Part shown: positions 1 to 11,270 of the stretch, in pieces
Position numbering within the stretch: the stretch's first letter is position 1
Layout of the letters: every line of letters starts with the position of its first letter
From: Folioceros fuciformis
Taxonomy: Eukaryota; Anthocerotophyta; Anthocerotopsida; Anthocerotales
Reading direction: 5' to 3'
Assembly (NCBI GenBank): GCA_049999805.1
Contig: JBNGIO010003097.1
Coordinates: 1 to 34,956, forward strand
DNA: 34,956 nt
Position numbers and translations under genes: made by a program
Notes under the pieces: generated by a model
Database searches by the model: none
Told to the model about the DNA's origin: nothing
Seen by the model: only the letters and a program-made list of their open reading frames with translations

Positions 1-2
1 AC

Positions 3-3000
3 ATAAAGCACATAGGAATTGTTCCTCTTAGGATGCCGAATGGTCAGTAGAAGAGTCTGCAAGATGTGTTGCATGTTCCAACCATTACGAAGAACCTGTT
101 GTCTGTTGGACAGATGGCTGAACAAAATCTGCAGGTTCTATTCAATAAAGATGGATGCTTTATTGAAGAATATGACAGAGGCCGCAAACTGATTGCTAAA
201 GGTAGTAGGAATGGACGGATGTTCACTCTGGATGCATCCATTCCAGAGCTAAATGCAGCAATGTTTGCAAATGATGCAGGTGCCATACGTGATGTTGAAA
301 TATGGCATAAGAGGATTGGGCATGGGAACATAGAGAAGCTGAAATCTATGCAACAGAAAAGTGTGGTGGAAGGATTGCCCAAGTTCAAGTATGCTGATCT
401 TGGTCATGTGTGTTCTGCATGTTAATTTGGAAAACAGTCAAGGTTTCTATTTGTGCGATACGTGCAGAACAGCTCGAGACCTTTGCAATTGATACACTCT
501 GATGTATGGGGTCCTTCACAGAATGCATTGTTTGGAGGAGCCCACTACTATGTCTCCTTCATTGATGATTTCAGCAGGTACACATGGCTGTACATACTGA
601 AGCATAAGGATGAAGTGTTCGAGTCTTTCAAGGACTTCAAAAAGCATGCTGAAAATGAATTCAGCTGCTCCATCTCTTGTCTAAGATCAGATGGAGGGGG
701 AGAATATGTCTCAAATGAGTTTGACAGGTATCTTGCAAATCATGGTATACGAAGACAGCTGACTTGCAAATACACACCACAGCAGAATGGTGTTGCAGAG
801 AGGAAGAACAGGGTAGTCATGGAAACAGCAAGGGCAATGCTGAATGAGAAGTGCTTACCTAATGATTATTGGGCAGAAGCAGTGATGACAACAGTGTATG
901 TACTGAATCGAACTCCTACGGCAGGAATTCATGATGCTACACCAATTGAGAGACTATATGGCTATAAGCCGAATATTAGGCACCTGAAAGTGTTTGGGTG
1001 CATTGCATATGTGCATGTGATGAGAAGCGTAGGAAGCTGGATCCTAAAGCAGTGAAGAGTGTTTTTCTGGGGTATGCACGAAATAGGAAGGCATATAAGT
1101 GTTTTGTGCCATCCACACATGAGATCCTGATAAGCAGGGATGTGGTATTTGATGAGTTAGCCTCCCGGTATAGCAACTCAGTTGCACTACCCTATGACAA
1201 ACCCACAGGGGAGAGTACAGTTAAGAGTACTCCAGCAAAGAGTGAGGATGTGACTAATGGTGGATCACCAACGGTGAATCCATGGTATGGAAGACTACGG
1301 AATTGTTTAAATCGAAGACCACTGACCCGGATATGTCAGTGAGGGGGAGAGTAGAAAGCAGCAAAACTGGAAATGATAGATATGAATCCTCAAGTAGTGA
1401 GAGCATTGACAATGAGTTTGGCATTCCATCTGTGGAAACGCCAGGTGCTAAGGAGCAACAATATGCAAGGCAGGTTCAAAATGAACCAAGACCAAGGAGA
1501 TCTGAGAGGGTTAGGAAACCCATTGACAAGTACACCTATACAAGCTACAATGCGCAACATTATGCGTATATGACAAGGGTCACAGCTTGTAAGGAGCCAA
1601 CCAAGTTTGCTGAGGCAGTGACAGATGATAAGTGGTGGCAAGCCATGGATGAAGAATACTCAGCATTAGTTGAGAACGAAACATGGGATTTGGTTCAAGT
1701 GCCTGATGGCAAGGTTCCTATTGGTTCTAAGTGGGTGTACAAGCTGAAGTTAAAGTTTGATGGAACGCTGGAGCGTTACAAGGCCAGGTTGGTTGCAAAG
1801 GGATATGCACAACAGTATGGTCTTGATTATGAGGAAACCTTTAGTCCAGTAGCCAAGATGACAACTGTAAGGACAGTCATAGCATTAGCAGCAGCTAAAG
1901 GATGGAAGTTATGGCAAATGGATGTCAAGAATGCCTTCTTGAATGGTGAGTTGCAGGAGGAAGTGTACGTGGAACAGCCTGAAGGCTATGTTCATCCTAA
2001 GTTTCCAACATACGCCTGCAAACGGAAGAAGGCATTGTATGGACTCAAACAGGCACTTAGAGCATGGAATGCTCGTATCACAAGCTATTTGAAGGAGCGA
2101 GGGTTTGTCATTGGAGACGCAGATCACGGTCTGTTTGTAAAACATACTAAGGTAGGACAAGTGTGTCTTGTCATTTATGTTGACGACCTGATCATAACAG
2201 GAGATGATGCAGATGGTATTGCAGATGTCAAGGCGAATTTGCAAAAAGAGTTCAAGGTGAAGGATCTTGGTGAACTCAGATACTTCTTAGGAATTGAGGT
2301 TGTGTCTACACCTCAAGGAATCTGGCTATTCCAAAAACAATATGCTAAGGATATGTTGCAAAAGTATGGCATGGCAGATTGCAAAGCGATGGATACACCA
2401 TTGGAGCAGAACGTCAAGTTGCAAATGGATGTAGGAGCTGAGCTGGAAAATGTGACTATGTATCGACAGATGGTCGGAAGTTTGATCTACTTGACTATCA
2501 CACGTCCTGATTTAAGTTTTGCAGTGGGACTAATTACTCAATTCATGCAGAACCCAAGGAAACCGCACTTGGATGCAGTTAGAAGAATCATGAGATATGT
2601 GAAAGGAACAACTGAGTTTGGATTACTCTATGAGCATAGGAAGCATCTTGAACTGACAGGATATACAGATGCTGATTGGGCTGGTTGTGCGTATGACAGA
2701 AGATCAACTAGTGGATATGCATTCAGTCTGGGAATTAGTATGATCAGCTGGCAAAGCAAGAAACAACCGACAGTTGATTTGTTAAGCACAGAAGCGGAGT
2801 ATCGAGGAGCTGCAATGGCAGCCTGTGAAACAGCTTGGTTGCAGAAGTTGCTACATGATCTTGGAAATATAGTGAACAGCAAGGTTACAACCTATTGTGA
2901 CAACATGAGTAGCATGAGGTTGGCTATTAATCCTGTGTTTCATGCTCGTTCGAAGCACATAGAAGTACATTATCATTTCATCAGGGAAGCTGTATTATCT

Positions 3001-3123
3001 GAGAAGATAGATCTTCGGCACGTGAAGACCGAAGACCAGGTAGCAGATATCTTTACTAAGTCACTAGGTAGAGATAAGTTCTTACACTTTCGTGAACTAC
3101 TTGGAGTGTTACAAATAGTCTGA
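3..3123 (+). pseudogene. copia pol remnant (pre-integrase, integrase, reverse transcriptase, RNase H)
   Basis: The polyprotein relics lie in consecutive frames. A GAG-pre-integrase segment shows IWHKRIGHGN. The integrase core shows HSDVWGP, RSDGGGEY and NGVAERKNR. The reverse transcriptase shows QMDVKNAFLNGEL, and YVDD at 2176-2187. The RNase H shows YTDADWAG and STEAEY, and the product ends at the TGA at 3121-3123. Damage: a TAG at 48-50; a TAA at 423-425 where related elements have Gln in the C-x-x-GKQ motif; a frameshift near 1015-1022 (integrase C-terminal part continues in another frame); another between about 1282 and 1330. The reverse transcriptase/RNase H half is still one open frame of 613 codons (1282-3123), so decay is moderate. 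Confidence 0.92.
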
Positions 3124-3127
3124 GCTT

Positions 3128-3136
3128 GAGGGGGAG
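3128..3136 (+). promoter_or_regulatory. polypurine tract of element A
   Basis: The purine run gagggggag sits directly before the LTR start TGTTA and five bases after the pol stop codon. This is the usual primer site for plus-strand DNA synthesis in copia elements. Confidence 0.85.
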
Positions 3137-3399
3137 TGTTAGAAATCAAGCTCTAACTGAATTGTTACTAAGAGCATACAACACTTAGGATAGTGTAGAT
3201 TATCCCATGTTGAACTCGTAGTTATCTATCACCTAAGTGTTATCAGGATATATCAGGATATACTAGGATATTGCACCCTCGAGACTAAGGCTTACCTTAT
3301 CGAGGGTTGCCCCGCCTGAAGGCTATATATGTAGCATCCTGTGCACCATAAGTAAGGAACTGTGGAGTCCTTCTAGGCCTGTGGTGCTATTTCAACAGC
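3137..3399 (+). repeat. 3' LTR of element A, first portion
   Basis: Begins with TGTTAGAAATC right after the polypurine tract, as LTRs do. It holds a TATA-like stretch (ggctatatatg near 3321-3331) about where U3 promoters lie. The last 142 bases (3258-3399) recur at 4158-4299 with five mismatches at an exact offset of 900 bases. The LTR appears to be interrupted after 3399 and to resume at about 4300. Confidence 0.75.
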
Positions 3400-3957
3400 A
3401 GTCCTGTAAGCCCACGGCCTAGATCGCAAGGAGCCAGCTCACCAACCGACCCATCACACGTGTTGCCTACGAGTCTTTGCTGGGCAGCGGTATCGCACTG
3501 CTCGGATCTGGCACTTGTCCCCACCCAATGATCGTGCTCAGCATCGGCTCTAGACCTCGAGGGAACTTCCACTTGCCCTTGCTAATCCACTTTCGTGAGG
3601 ACCCACGGCCCGCTTGGGCTGATCCAGGCTTTCTGTGCCTGTGCATGTCTTCGGCGATGCTGAGGGGATGCTCTTGAGCAATCCTATAAGCCCGCGGCCT
3701 GGATCACAAGGAGCCAGCTCACCTACCGCCCCATCACTCGTGTTATCTGCAGGTCTCTGTTGATCAGCTGCGTCACACTACCCCGATCTTGCCCCTGTCA
3801 CCAACCAGTGGTCTTGAGTAGTATCGGCTCTTAACTTCGAGGGAGCTTCTGCCTGCTCTTGTAACTCCAAGCTTTCTTTTGGACCCGAGACCCTCTTGGA
3901 CTCGCCGAACACCTTGAGCTACACAACTATGGAGACCACATGGTAGATAGGCCTCTT
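3400..3957 (+). repeat. two diverged ~280-bp tandem units inside the LTR region of element A
   Basis: The sequence from 3401 (gtcctgtaagccc) recurs from 3681 (atcctataagccc). Both are followed by the shared block aaggagccagctcacc, and later by related blocks (cggctc, ttcgagggag/ctcgagggaa). The period is about 280 bp. No open reading frame of note and no known element is recognised. It may be a tandemly repeated insertion or part of an unusually long LTR. Confidence 0.6.
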
Positions 3958-4157
3958 AGAAAATGGGTGATATTTGTTTTTTTGGAGTTTTGATAGAATT
4001 CCTTGAGGACATAATTAGGAAACTATGTTAGATAGGGCTAGATTAGATATGATGATCAGGGGATAGTGGTGGTGCAGTTTAGAAAGGCAAGAATTGTCTA
4101 GCTGACTCGCGGTGCAAAGTAGGGGATGCTTGTGGAGAAGGGTGCCGGCGTGTGCGA

Positions 4158-4352
4158 ATATACTAGGATATTGCACCCTCGAGACTTAGGCTTACCTTAT
4201 CGAGGGTTGCCCCGCTTGAAGGCTATATATGTAGCATCCTGTGCACCATAAGTAAGGAATTGTGGAGTCCTTCTATGCCTGTGGTGCTATTTCAATAGCG
4301 TAGGCATACCCTTTGGTGTCTAGTACCGAAGAGGTACAACTCTTCAGACACA
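4158..4352 (+). repeat. second copy of LTR segment plus probable LTR end (element A)
   Basis: 4158-4299 repeats 3258-3399 with five mismatches in 142 bp, including the TATA-like stretch. The following bases, ending in cagacaca near 4352, look like a U5 tail but could also be flanking DNA. A tandem duplication, or a solo-LTR fragment beside the first LTR, would both explain it. 3958-4157, between the tandem units and this copy, shows nothing recognisable. Confidence 0.55.
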
Positions 4353-5656
4353 GGCTATGAAAGCCCACCTCTTGTAATCAATTTTATCAATTAGTAAAGC
4401 ACTATCTTTGATCAAACGCTTCTACAAAGCACTACTAACTAAGCATATAAATATTGGAAAGTAGCTTTGCTTTCTCGACAACACTGCTTTAACATTTTAT
4501 GTGTTTATCTTTTACTAGACTCTAGCAATTCGTGATTCAAAGCCATTGCTGTAGCAACTACGAATGGAAGATGAACAAATCTCAAGGGCATACAACGCAC
4601 CCAAAGCTAATAAAATCTTCTCTCGATGGCCATCATATAGCATTGTCGGTTCTATGCCCTCATGGCTATCCACAGCCTCCTTTGCATGAATTTAGGAAGC
4701 TATCTCACTCTCCTCCCCTTCCATGCCATGTAGGACCCTTCTCAACTATTGTGGCCTCGTAAGAAAATAGTCTATTAGATAATAATTGTGTGTGTACATA
4801 GGCTTCCTATTGAGCAACAAGCTTATCAAGCACCATTATGGGATTATAACAAATTTACTTTGAGGGATACTATAAACATAAGATGTAAACACTTCATCAT
4901 AAACCGTGATGCCAAGACTGTGATGTTTGAAAAAGGAGTTCGGTCAAGAGTACTACTAAATGTCTGTTAAATCCTAGTCATCACCTCAAAGTTATATCTA
5001 GCTACTAGCTCGTGGTAAGTGCTTCATGGCACTGTCGTGATCAATACTTCATGGCATTGATAGATTTGTCATACTGTAAACCGGGCCTAAGCCATTCGTT
5101 TGGTCTAGCCTAATCCGATTCACTGAGGACAACGTAAGCGACTCATCCTGTCCGGATTAGGGCTGTCCATTTGGTCTAGCCTAATGGCAGCATATCAAGC
5201 TTGGTCTCGGCCCCGCAAGTGTAAAACCAATTTTGGGACAAGATCTTAATGAAAAGCCCGATCCCGAGCTTCGGTTCCCATTTCTTTTTTTGGAGGTGGC
5301 CAGTTCCAGAAAAGCCCCAGTCCTCCTTAAATAAAATAAAATGATATAGTTAAAGCTGGGGAGAGTAGCCTCCTTGTGGAATACCGATAGTGACATACAG
5401 TCCTCCATTAGGTTTTTTTTGTTTTAACCATATGTTTTACGTGAATGTTCTAAAGCATCTTCCATGTACATACGGATTTTAGGGCTCCACGTCACATTAC
5501 GAGCTACCATACACTACAATTTTTCTTTTTTTTTCTGTCATTGTCACTTCGATGGATTGATAAGAACCTTGAAGAATCTTCTTTGGAGGAAATCGTGGAA
5601 GCGGGATGAGCACCAAACCCAGCCTCTGTTAGTGGCGCAAGCAAGCCTATGTACAC
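4353..5656. other. gene-free AT-rich stretch between the two retrotransposons
   Basis: Only short chance reading frames occur. A 15-base direct repeat (ttggtctagcctaat) is at 5100-5114 and 5171-5185. Between its copies, taatccg (about 5111) and cggatta (about 5154) could pair as a hairpin. No conserved protein, RNA gene or element end is recognised. Confidence 0.6.
5652..5656 (+). repeat. target-site duplication TACAC, left copy
   Basis: The five bases TACAC directly precede the 5' LTR of element B. The same five bases directly follow the 3' LTR at 12286-12290. A 5-bp duplication is the copia integration signature. Confidence 0.95.
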
Positions 5657-5869
5657 TGTTGATTATTTAATTAATACTTATAGAGCATTGTATATACGTA
5701 GGGCATCGTTCATAACCCTAGATGAATGTTAGTTGGTAGTTGTAACCGTTTTAATGTAGCCAGGACATATTGCTTGTTTCCCTCAACCTTTTTGACAAAT
5801 CTATATATACACATCTTTGCCCTCGGTGTCATGGGTTGCTCAATCTGCCATGAACCTATAAACGGAACA
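5657..5869 (+). repeat. 5' LTR of element B
   Basis: Starts tgttgatta and ends cggaaca, and is 213 bp long. It has a TATA-like run (ctatatatacac near 5802-5813) that could drive transcription of the element. It matches the 3' LTR at 205 of 213 positions. Confidence 0.96.
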
Positions 5870-5881
5870 TGGTATCAGAGC
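5870..5881 (+). promoter_or_regulatory. primer-binding site (initiator tRNA-Met type)
   Basis: The sequence TGGTATCAGAGC begins at the base after the 5' LTR. It is the usual copia primer-binding site, complementary to the 3' end of plant initiator methionine tRNA, where minus-strand synthesis starts. Confidence 0.95.
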
Positions 5882-5997
5882 CCTGTGGCCTGATCGCCTG
5901 GTTCTGCTATGCATAGGCAGTTTGCTTCTTTGGTGTGTTTGTAAATTGCTTGTTTTTCTGATGGCAATTTGTCTCAAACCCTAGCACACAAGGCAAG

Positions 5998-6444
5998 ATG
6001 CTTCGCAGGCAAATCTGCGAGCATTCTTGGCCAGATCTTGATAAGGGAAAAGGAAGACGCTATTCTGAGCCTGACTTTGAGAAGCTATATTATAAGAAGG
6101 CAACATCTGCTGCCGAAATCGAAGATAGAGCCCAGTTTCTTGGCGCATTTCTTGACTCACAAACATCTGCAGCAAACAGCCGTGCATCAGCATCTGATCC
6201 TGGACAACTATTCAACGTTCAACCAAACTCTCAACGTCAGCAGAAATCCAGAACACGTCCAGAAGTTTTTACAGAACATCAGGCTATTCTTAACTCAATC
6301 CTGAATATCAAGACAACTGTTCTGGAATACACATCTCGAATAGATATTGTTCTAATTAGGCAGGAGCAACTTGAAAGGCTGAGAATTTCAGACCTCATGA
6401 CGATGGCAAAGCAAGAGAGCGACATTAGCAGTCTCAGGGAGTAA
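5998..6444 (+). CDS. extra ORF upstream of gag in element B, unknown function
   Basis: A 148-codon frame starts with ATG 129 bases after the primer-binding site, on the sense strand and before the gag start at 6496. I do not recognise the protein. The N-terminal half is basic and polar. The C-terminal half (about residues 95-148) is rich in Leu, Ile, Glu and Gln and looks helical or coiled-coil (REQ-like spacing, ERLRISDLMTMAKQ). It ends with TAA (6442-6444). The frame then continues as IARLSAPN before the next stop, so the TAA may be a mutated Gln codon. Most plant copia elements have a short untranslated leader here. It could be a lineage-specific accessory ORF or a chance frame. Confidence 0.45.
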   Translation: MLRRQICEHSWPDLDKGKGRRYSEPDFEKLYYKKATSAAEIEDRAQFLGAFLDSQTSAANSRASASDPGQLFNVQPNSQRQQKSRTRPEVFTEHQAILNSILNIKTTVLEYTSRIDIVLIRQEQLERLRISDLMTMAKQESDISSLRE

Positions 6445-6495
6445 ATTGCTCGCCTGTCTGCACCAAACTAATTTGTTCTCGGCTCTGCAGGCATC

Positions 6496-9400
6496 ATGTC
6501 AGGATCAACTAATCTTGACTCAAGATCAGACCGGTTGCAAGATAAGGACCGGCTGACTCCGAGTAATTTCGATGCCTGGAGCTTTAGGGTGCGCTGCATC
6601 CTTGAGGAGAAATTGCTGATGGAAGTGGTTGATGGCAATGTTCCCAAAAAGGTGACTGGTCAGCCATCTAGAACCATGACACCGAACGGGGTAAATCAAG
6701 TACCCTGGACAAGAAAAGATGAGCTTGAGTGGACATACAAAGACAAGAAGGCACGTACCATTCTGGTGGCCTCTGTCTCGCAGGAAATGATTCCTCATAT
6801 AAAGTTGACGCAGTCTTCAAATGAAGTCTGGTCACTGTTATCAGAAACCTATGAGTCGAAGGATATGATAAACTGAAACTGAAGGTTTCAGTTTCAGCCT
6901 TGAGGTAGCTGCAACCCTGCAATTTCAGACACTTCGTATGAGAGAAACTGATTCTGTTGAGAGTCATGTTCCTAAGTTTAGGGCTGCTAGAGCCAAACTA
7001 GCTTCTTGCGGAGTGATCACAGCTGAGTCAAGAGCAGCAGTACAATTATTGCTCTCTCTCCCACCAAGCTTTGAACAGTTCAGTGCTAGCATCCAAACAT
7101 CAGCAGTTGTCACCCTTGCTACAGCAACCACTCCTTCCTCATCTAATCTTACTGTTCAGAAGGTCGTAGCAGCCCTTTTACAGTTTGAAGCAAACAAAAA
7201 GCATATGAAAGGAGGTAGTTCTTCTGCGTCACATAGACAGAGTGACTCTGCCCTCTTCTCTGGGAGGGGTAGAGGACATGGCAGGGGGAGAGGTAGAGGC
7301 AGAGGGGGCTTTGGGAGAGGTAGAGGTCAGTTTCAGCCTTCTACCCCAGCTAGTTCACATCCCAATTCCAATTCCTCGTCTACCACCAAATCAGGAAATT
7401 GTAACTACTGCGGCAAACCTGGTCACTGGATAAAAGATTGTCATAAAAGAATCAGAGATGAAGGCGCTAAAGGCAAACATCCTGCTGAGGCTCATACTGC
7501 TCGAGCCTCCACTCCAAGACTGCTAGTTGCGTGCCTTACCTCATCTAGAAAGGACTGTCAGAGATGGTATCTGGACAGTGGAGCTTCGAACCATATGTGT
7601 TCTAGGAGAAAGTCCTTCATTACGTATGAAGCTTTTCCGACATGTCACCAGACAGCTGTTGTGTTAGGTGACAACTCGACAATTCCAATAAAAGGAACAG
7701 GCACAATACAAGTTACCTTACAGGATGGTAGTTTTCTGCTTTTGGAGAATGCTTTACATGTTCCTGCCATTACCAAGAATCTTGTTAGTACAATGGCACT
7801 TGGGAAAACTAACAAGTATAGAATTACATTCGAAGGAGTGGAGTGTACCATTTATAGGCTGACAGCACCTTCAGTCATCATTGCTCGTGGGAAACCACAG
7901 TTCGATCTGTATCTGCTGGATTTTGTCTCAAACTTACCATCGAATGAGTTTTCTGCACCTGCCACCAGTACGAATGTTATTAAGCAACCTTCAAATGCCT
8001 TTAAGTGGCATTGTAGACTTGGACACCCGAATATCAAAGCTATGAGGCGACTGTTGAAGGAGAAAATGGTAACAGGTTTTGTTGAGGGTGAGTTACCTGA
8101 TCTTGACTTATGTGTTGCCTGTGTCCATGGCAAACAGTTTAAGTCACACTTTGGCAGCGGAAATCCTCGTAAAGCTACAGAATTGCTGGATCTGGTTCAT
8201 ACCGATATTTGTGGACCAATGTCAGTTACCTCATGGGGAGGAGCTCGGTATTTTGTTGTATTTGAAGATGACAGATCCCACTTCACTGTCACTGAGCTCC
8301 TTTGTCACAAGAGTGAGGTGTTCTCCAGCTTTAAGCGTTATCTGGCATATGCAGAACGACAAACAGGCTTTAAGCTTAAGTGTATTCGTTCGGACAATGG
8401 GAAGGAGTACCTTTCCAATGCTTTTCAAGAGTACTGTCAGGAGAAGGGGATTACCAGGCAGTTGACAATCCTGTATCATTCTGACATGAATGGGCGTGCT
8501 GAACGCCGCCACAGGACTATTCAAGATGCTGCAAGGTCACTTCTTTATCAAGGGAGGCTGCCAATACGCTTCTGGGCAGAAGCTGTCCAGGTAGCCACTT
8601 ACTTGCAGAATAGGTCAGCTGTTTCTTCCTTACAGGGTATCACACCTTTTGAAGCCTGGACAGGAAGCAAACCCGATTTGTCACATCTTAGAGTCTTTGG
8701 CAGCACTGCATATTCGCACATTCCTGATCAGCTACGTCATAAGTTTTCTTTTAAGTCTAAAAGACACATCTTCATAGGATACACTCCGGGTATTCATGGC
8801 TACAAATTGTTCGAACCTGTCACAAGGAAGGTGATCCATGCAAGGACTGTTGCGTTTGATGAACGTCTTGTACTGTCCGTTCCTTCCCACTCCTTTAGTG
8901 ACTTTCTCGACGAAGAAACTGTTGAACTTGAGCACTCTGTAGATGCAGGGGAGGAACCACAAGATATCATTAGTTTTCCCGACATAGACCCTTCTGATTT
9001 AGTACAAGATCTTGCACAACTGCCCTTACCGCCTGCTAATCCCAACCCTGGCCAATCCCCGCCAGCCCCTGATGAGAGGTCGTATGGAGATGATCAGCCT
9101 CCCTTGCTCCCACATGATCAGTCAGATGTTGTTGATGATCCTGTCCGCCCTGTCCCGTTACATGATGAGCTGTCTGAGGCCTGGTCTGTGGATGACCCCG
9201 TGGAGTATGTTATTCCTGTCCCTCAGCCAGAACCCCCTAGGCGCTCTACCCGAATTCGGAGACCACCAGAACAGTGGAGAGAGCTTCCTTACAGGAGTGA
9301 AGATTTCAAGAAAGTACCTCGTCCCCATGGTTCTGGCTCTGATGAGGTAGTTGTCGACATGGTGAATCTTTCTCTCAATCCAGGCTATGAGCCTTCTACT

Positions 9401-10993
9401 TATGTTGAGGCCATTAGCGGACAAGACGCTACACACTGGAAAGCGGCTATACAGTCGGAGTATGACTCCCTTATACAAAACAACACGTGGGAGCTCTGTC
9501 CTCCGCCTGTGGGGAGGAAGATAGTTACCTCAAAATGGGTGTTTAAACTCAAATACAAAGCTGATGGAAGCATAGCCAGGTACAAGGCTAGGTTAGTAGC
9601 CCGTGGTTTCTCACAAGTCCCTGGTTTAGACTATCATGACACCTTCTCCCCTGTTGTAAAGGCTCAGTCCCTGAGAGTTCTGTTTGCTATGTCTGCTTTC
9701 TTTTCCCTGCACATCCAGCAAATGGATGTTAAAACGGCATTCCTACATGGGAAATTAGAGGAAGAGATCTTCATGCAGCAGCCTGAGGGATATGAGCTTA
9801 CCGGATGTGAGGATTGGGTGTGTAAGCTCTTGAAGACCTTATATGGTCTCAAACAGAGTACTCGTGCGTGGTACGAGTGCATAGATGAATTTTTGATAGG
9901 TCTAGGCTTCCTTAAAAGCGTTGCTGACACAAACGTGTATCTTCTGCAAGAGAAAGGTGGTTTTGTTATTTTGGCACTCTATGTAGATGATTGTATTTTG
10001 CTGGGAACACACATGGAAGGGATTACCCGTGTTAAAGGTCTGCTGTCGGGTCGTTTCGACATGGTGGATGTTGGAGAGCTTTCCTGCTGCCTTGGAACTC
10101 AGCTTCAGAGAGACACTGTCAGCGGAACATTGTCAGTTCATCAAGAAAAGTACATTTATGATATGTTGTTCAAGTATAAACTTACTGAAGCCAAGACAGC
10201 TCCCAATCCTCTTGAAGCTGGTTGCAAGTTGTCTGTTCAACAGTCTCCACAGACTGCCCAAGAGAAGCATGAGATGGAGGCTGTGCCATACGCACAAGCA
10301 GTGGGGTCACTCATATTTTGCTCAAATCACACTCGACCAGATGTTGCTCTGCCAGTTAGTTTGGTGTCCCAATACCTGAAGGAGCCAGGCAGAGCCCATT
10401 GGTCAGCAACCAAGAGAATTCTGAGGTATCTCAAAGGGACTAGTGGCCATGGAATTCACTACACAAGACGAAGCGATGGAGAGGAAGACCTTACCCTCAT
10501 AGGATACTGTGATGCTGACTGGGCAGCGGACCAAGACACGAGAAGGTCAGTTTCCGCCTATGCCTTCTTGCTTGCAGGTGGAGCAGTTACATGGTCGTCG
10601 AAGAAACAAACAACTGTTTCCTTATCTTCCACCGAAGCAGAATATTCTGCTCTGACTCAAGCTGCGAAGGAAGCAATCTGGCTGCGACGACTCCTAGCGG
10701 ATTTGGGTCAGGAGCAGCAGAGTCCCACAATTATGTATTGTGACAACTAGTCTGCCCTTGCTCTAGCTCGGAATCCAGTTCACCATGCCCGGACTAAGCA
10801 CATAGAAGTGCATCACCACTTTGTGAGGCATGCAGTTGAGACCAAACAGGTGAGGTTAGAGTATATTCCAACTGAGCAGAATGCGGCAGATATACTTACC
10901 AAAGCATTACCTAGGTTGAAGCACCATCAATTCAAAGAGTCTTTAGGAGTCTTAAGTCCACTTCACGTCACAGACAAGTCCAGTCGTAAGTGA
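6496..10993 (+). pseudogene. copia gag-pol of element B, frameshifted and with a nonsense codon
   Basis: The gag start ATG is at 6496, and the N-terminal gag (UBN2-like) runs to 6876. The frame is lost between about 6868 and 6905, where two small indels seem needed to rejoin it. The large frame from 6938 runs 1270 codons. In its numbering: CCHC knuckle at residues 155-168 (C-x2-C-x4-H-x4-C) after a Gly/Arg-rich stretch; protease DSG near 213; pre-integrase WHCRLGHPN; integrase D423, D486 and E522 (the D-x35-E spacing); reverse transcriptase YVDD at 1015-1018; RNase H CDADWA and STEAEY. A TAG at 10748-10750 replaces an expected Gln in the CDNQSA motif. The same frame then continues to 10993 with HARTKHIEVHHHF and ADILTKALPR. 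Confidence 0.93.
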
Positions 10994-11270
10994 GGAAACT
11001 ACTGTGAGGCTGATAAGTAGGTATCAAGGTCAGAAACTTATGCTACTTTCTAAGTCCTACCTACTAGTGCCAGCCTATGATGATCCCTTGTCTTCAGAAC
11101 TGGAAGGTGACAGGAATTTAGATCTGCCTCTCCTGTCTGCCTGTTGCAGGCCAACAAAATTGGGATCAAAGTCTGGCCCTTCGTCACTGGTCTCTTCGTC
11201 TGTTTCATCAGTCTAGTTGACACCAGCCTCCTCAGCCATCCTCTCCCTGGATACTGTTGCCATAATCGAA

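Larger units (their letters stand above)
1..4352 (+). mobile_element. Ty1/copia LTR retrotransposon A, 5' part outside the window, degenerate
   Basis: The window opens inside the pol gene of a copia element. The order GAG-pre-integrase, integrase core, reverse transcriptase (RVT_2 type), RNase H, polypurine tract, LTR is the copia order, with integrase before reverse transcriptase. The coding part is broken by two stops and two frameshifts, so it cannot move by itself. The 3' LTR starts at 3137. Its end is uncertain because the LTR sequence is interrupted and partly repeated 900 bp further on; 4352 is only a plausible end (after the bases cagacaca). The 5' LTR lies outside, so neither a target-site duplication nor LTR divergence can be read. 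Confidence 0.9.

Noticed and set aside
3400-3957. 280-bp units as a tRNA-derived SINE
   Set aside because: I could not find A- and B-box promoter motifs or a tRNA-like fold by eye, and there is no poly(A) or short-repeat tail at the ends.
6868-6905. Programmed ribosomal frameshift between gag and pol of element B
   Set aside because: Two successive frame changes in about 35 bases inside gag itself fit mutational indels better. Copia gag-pol is usually one frame, and no clear slippery heptamer plus structure is seen.
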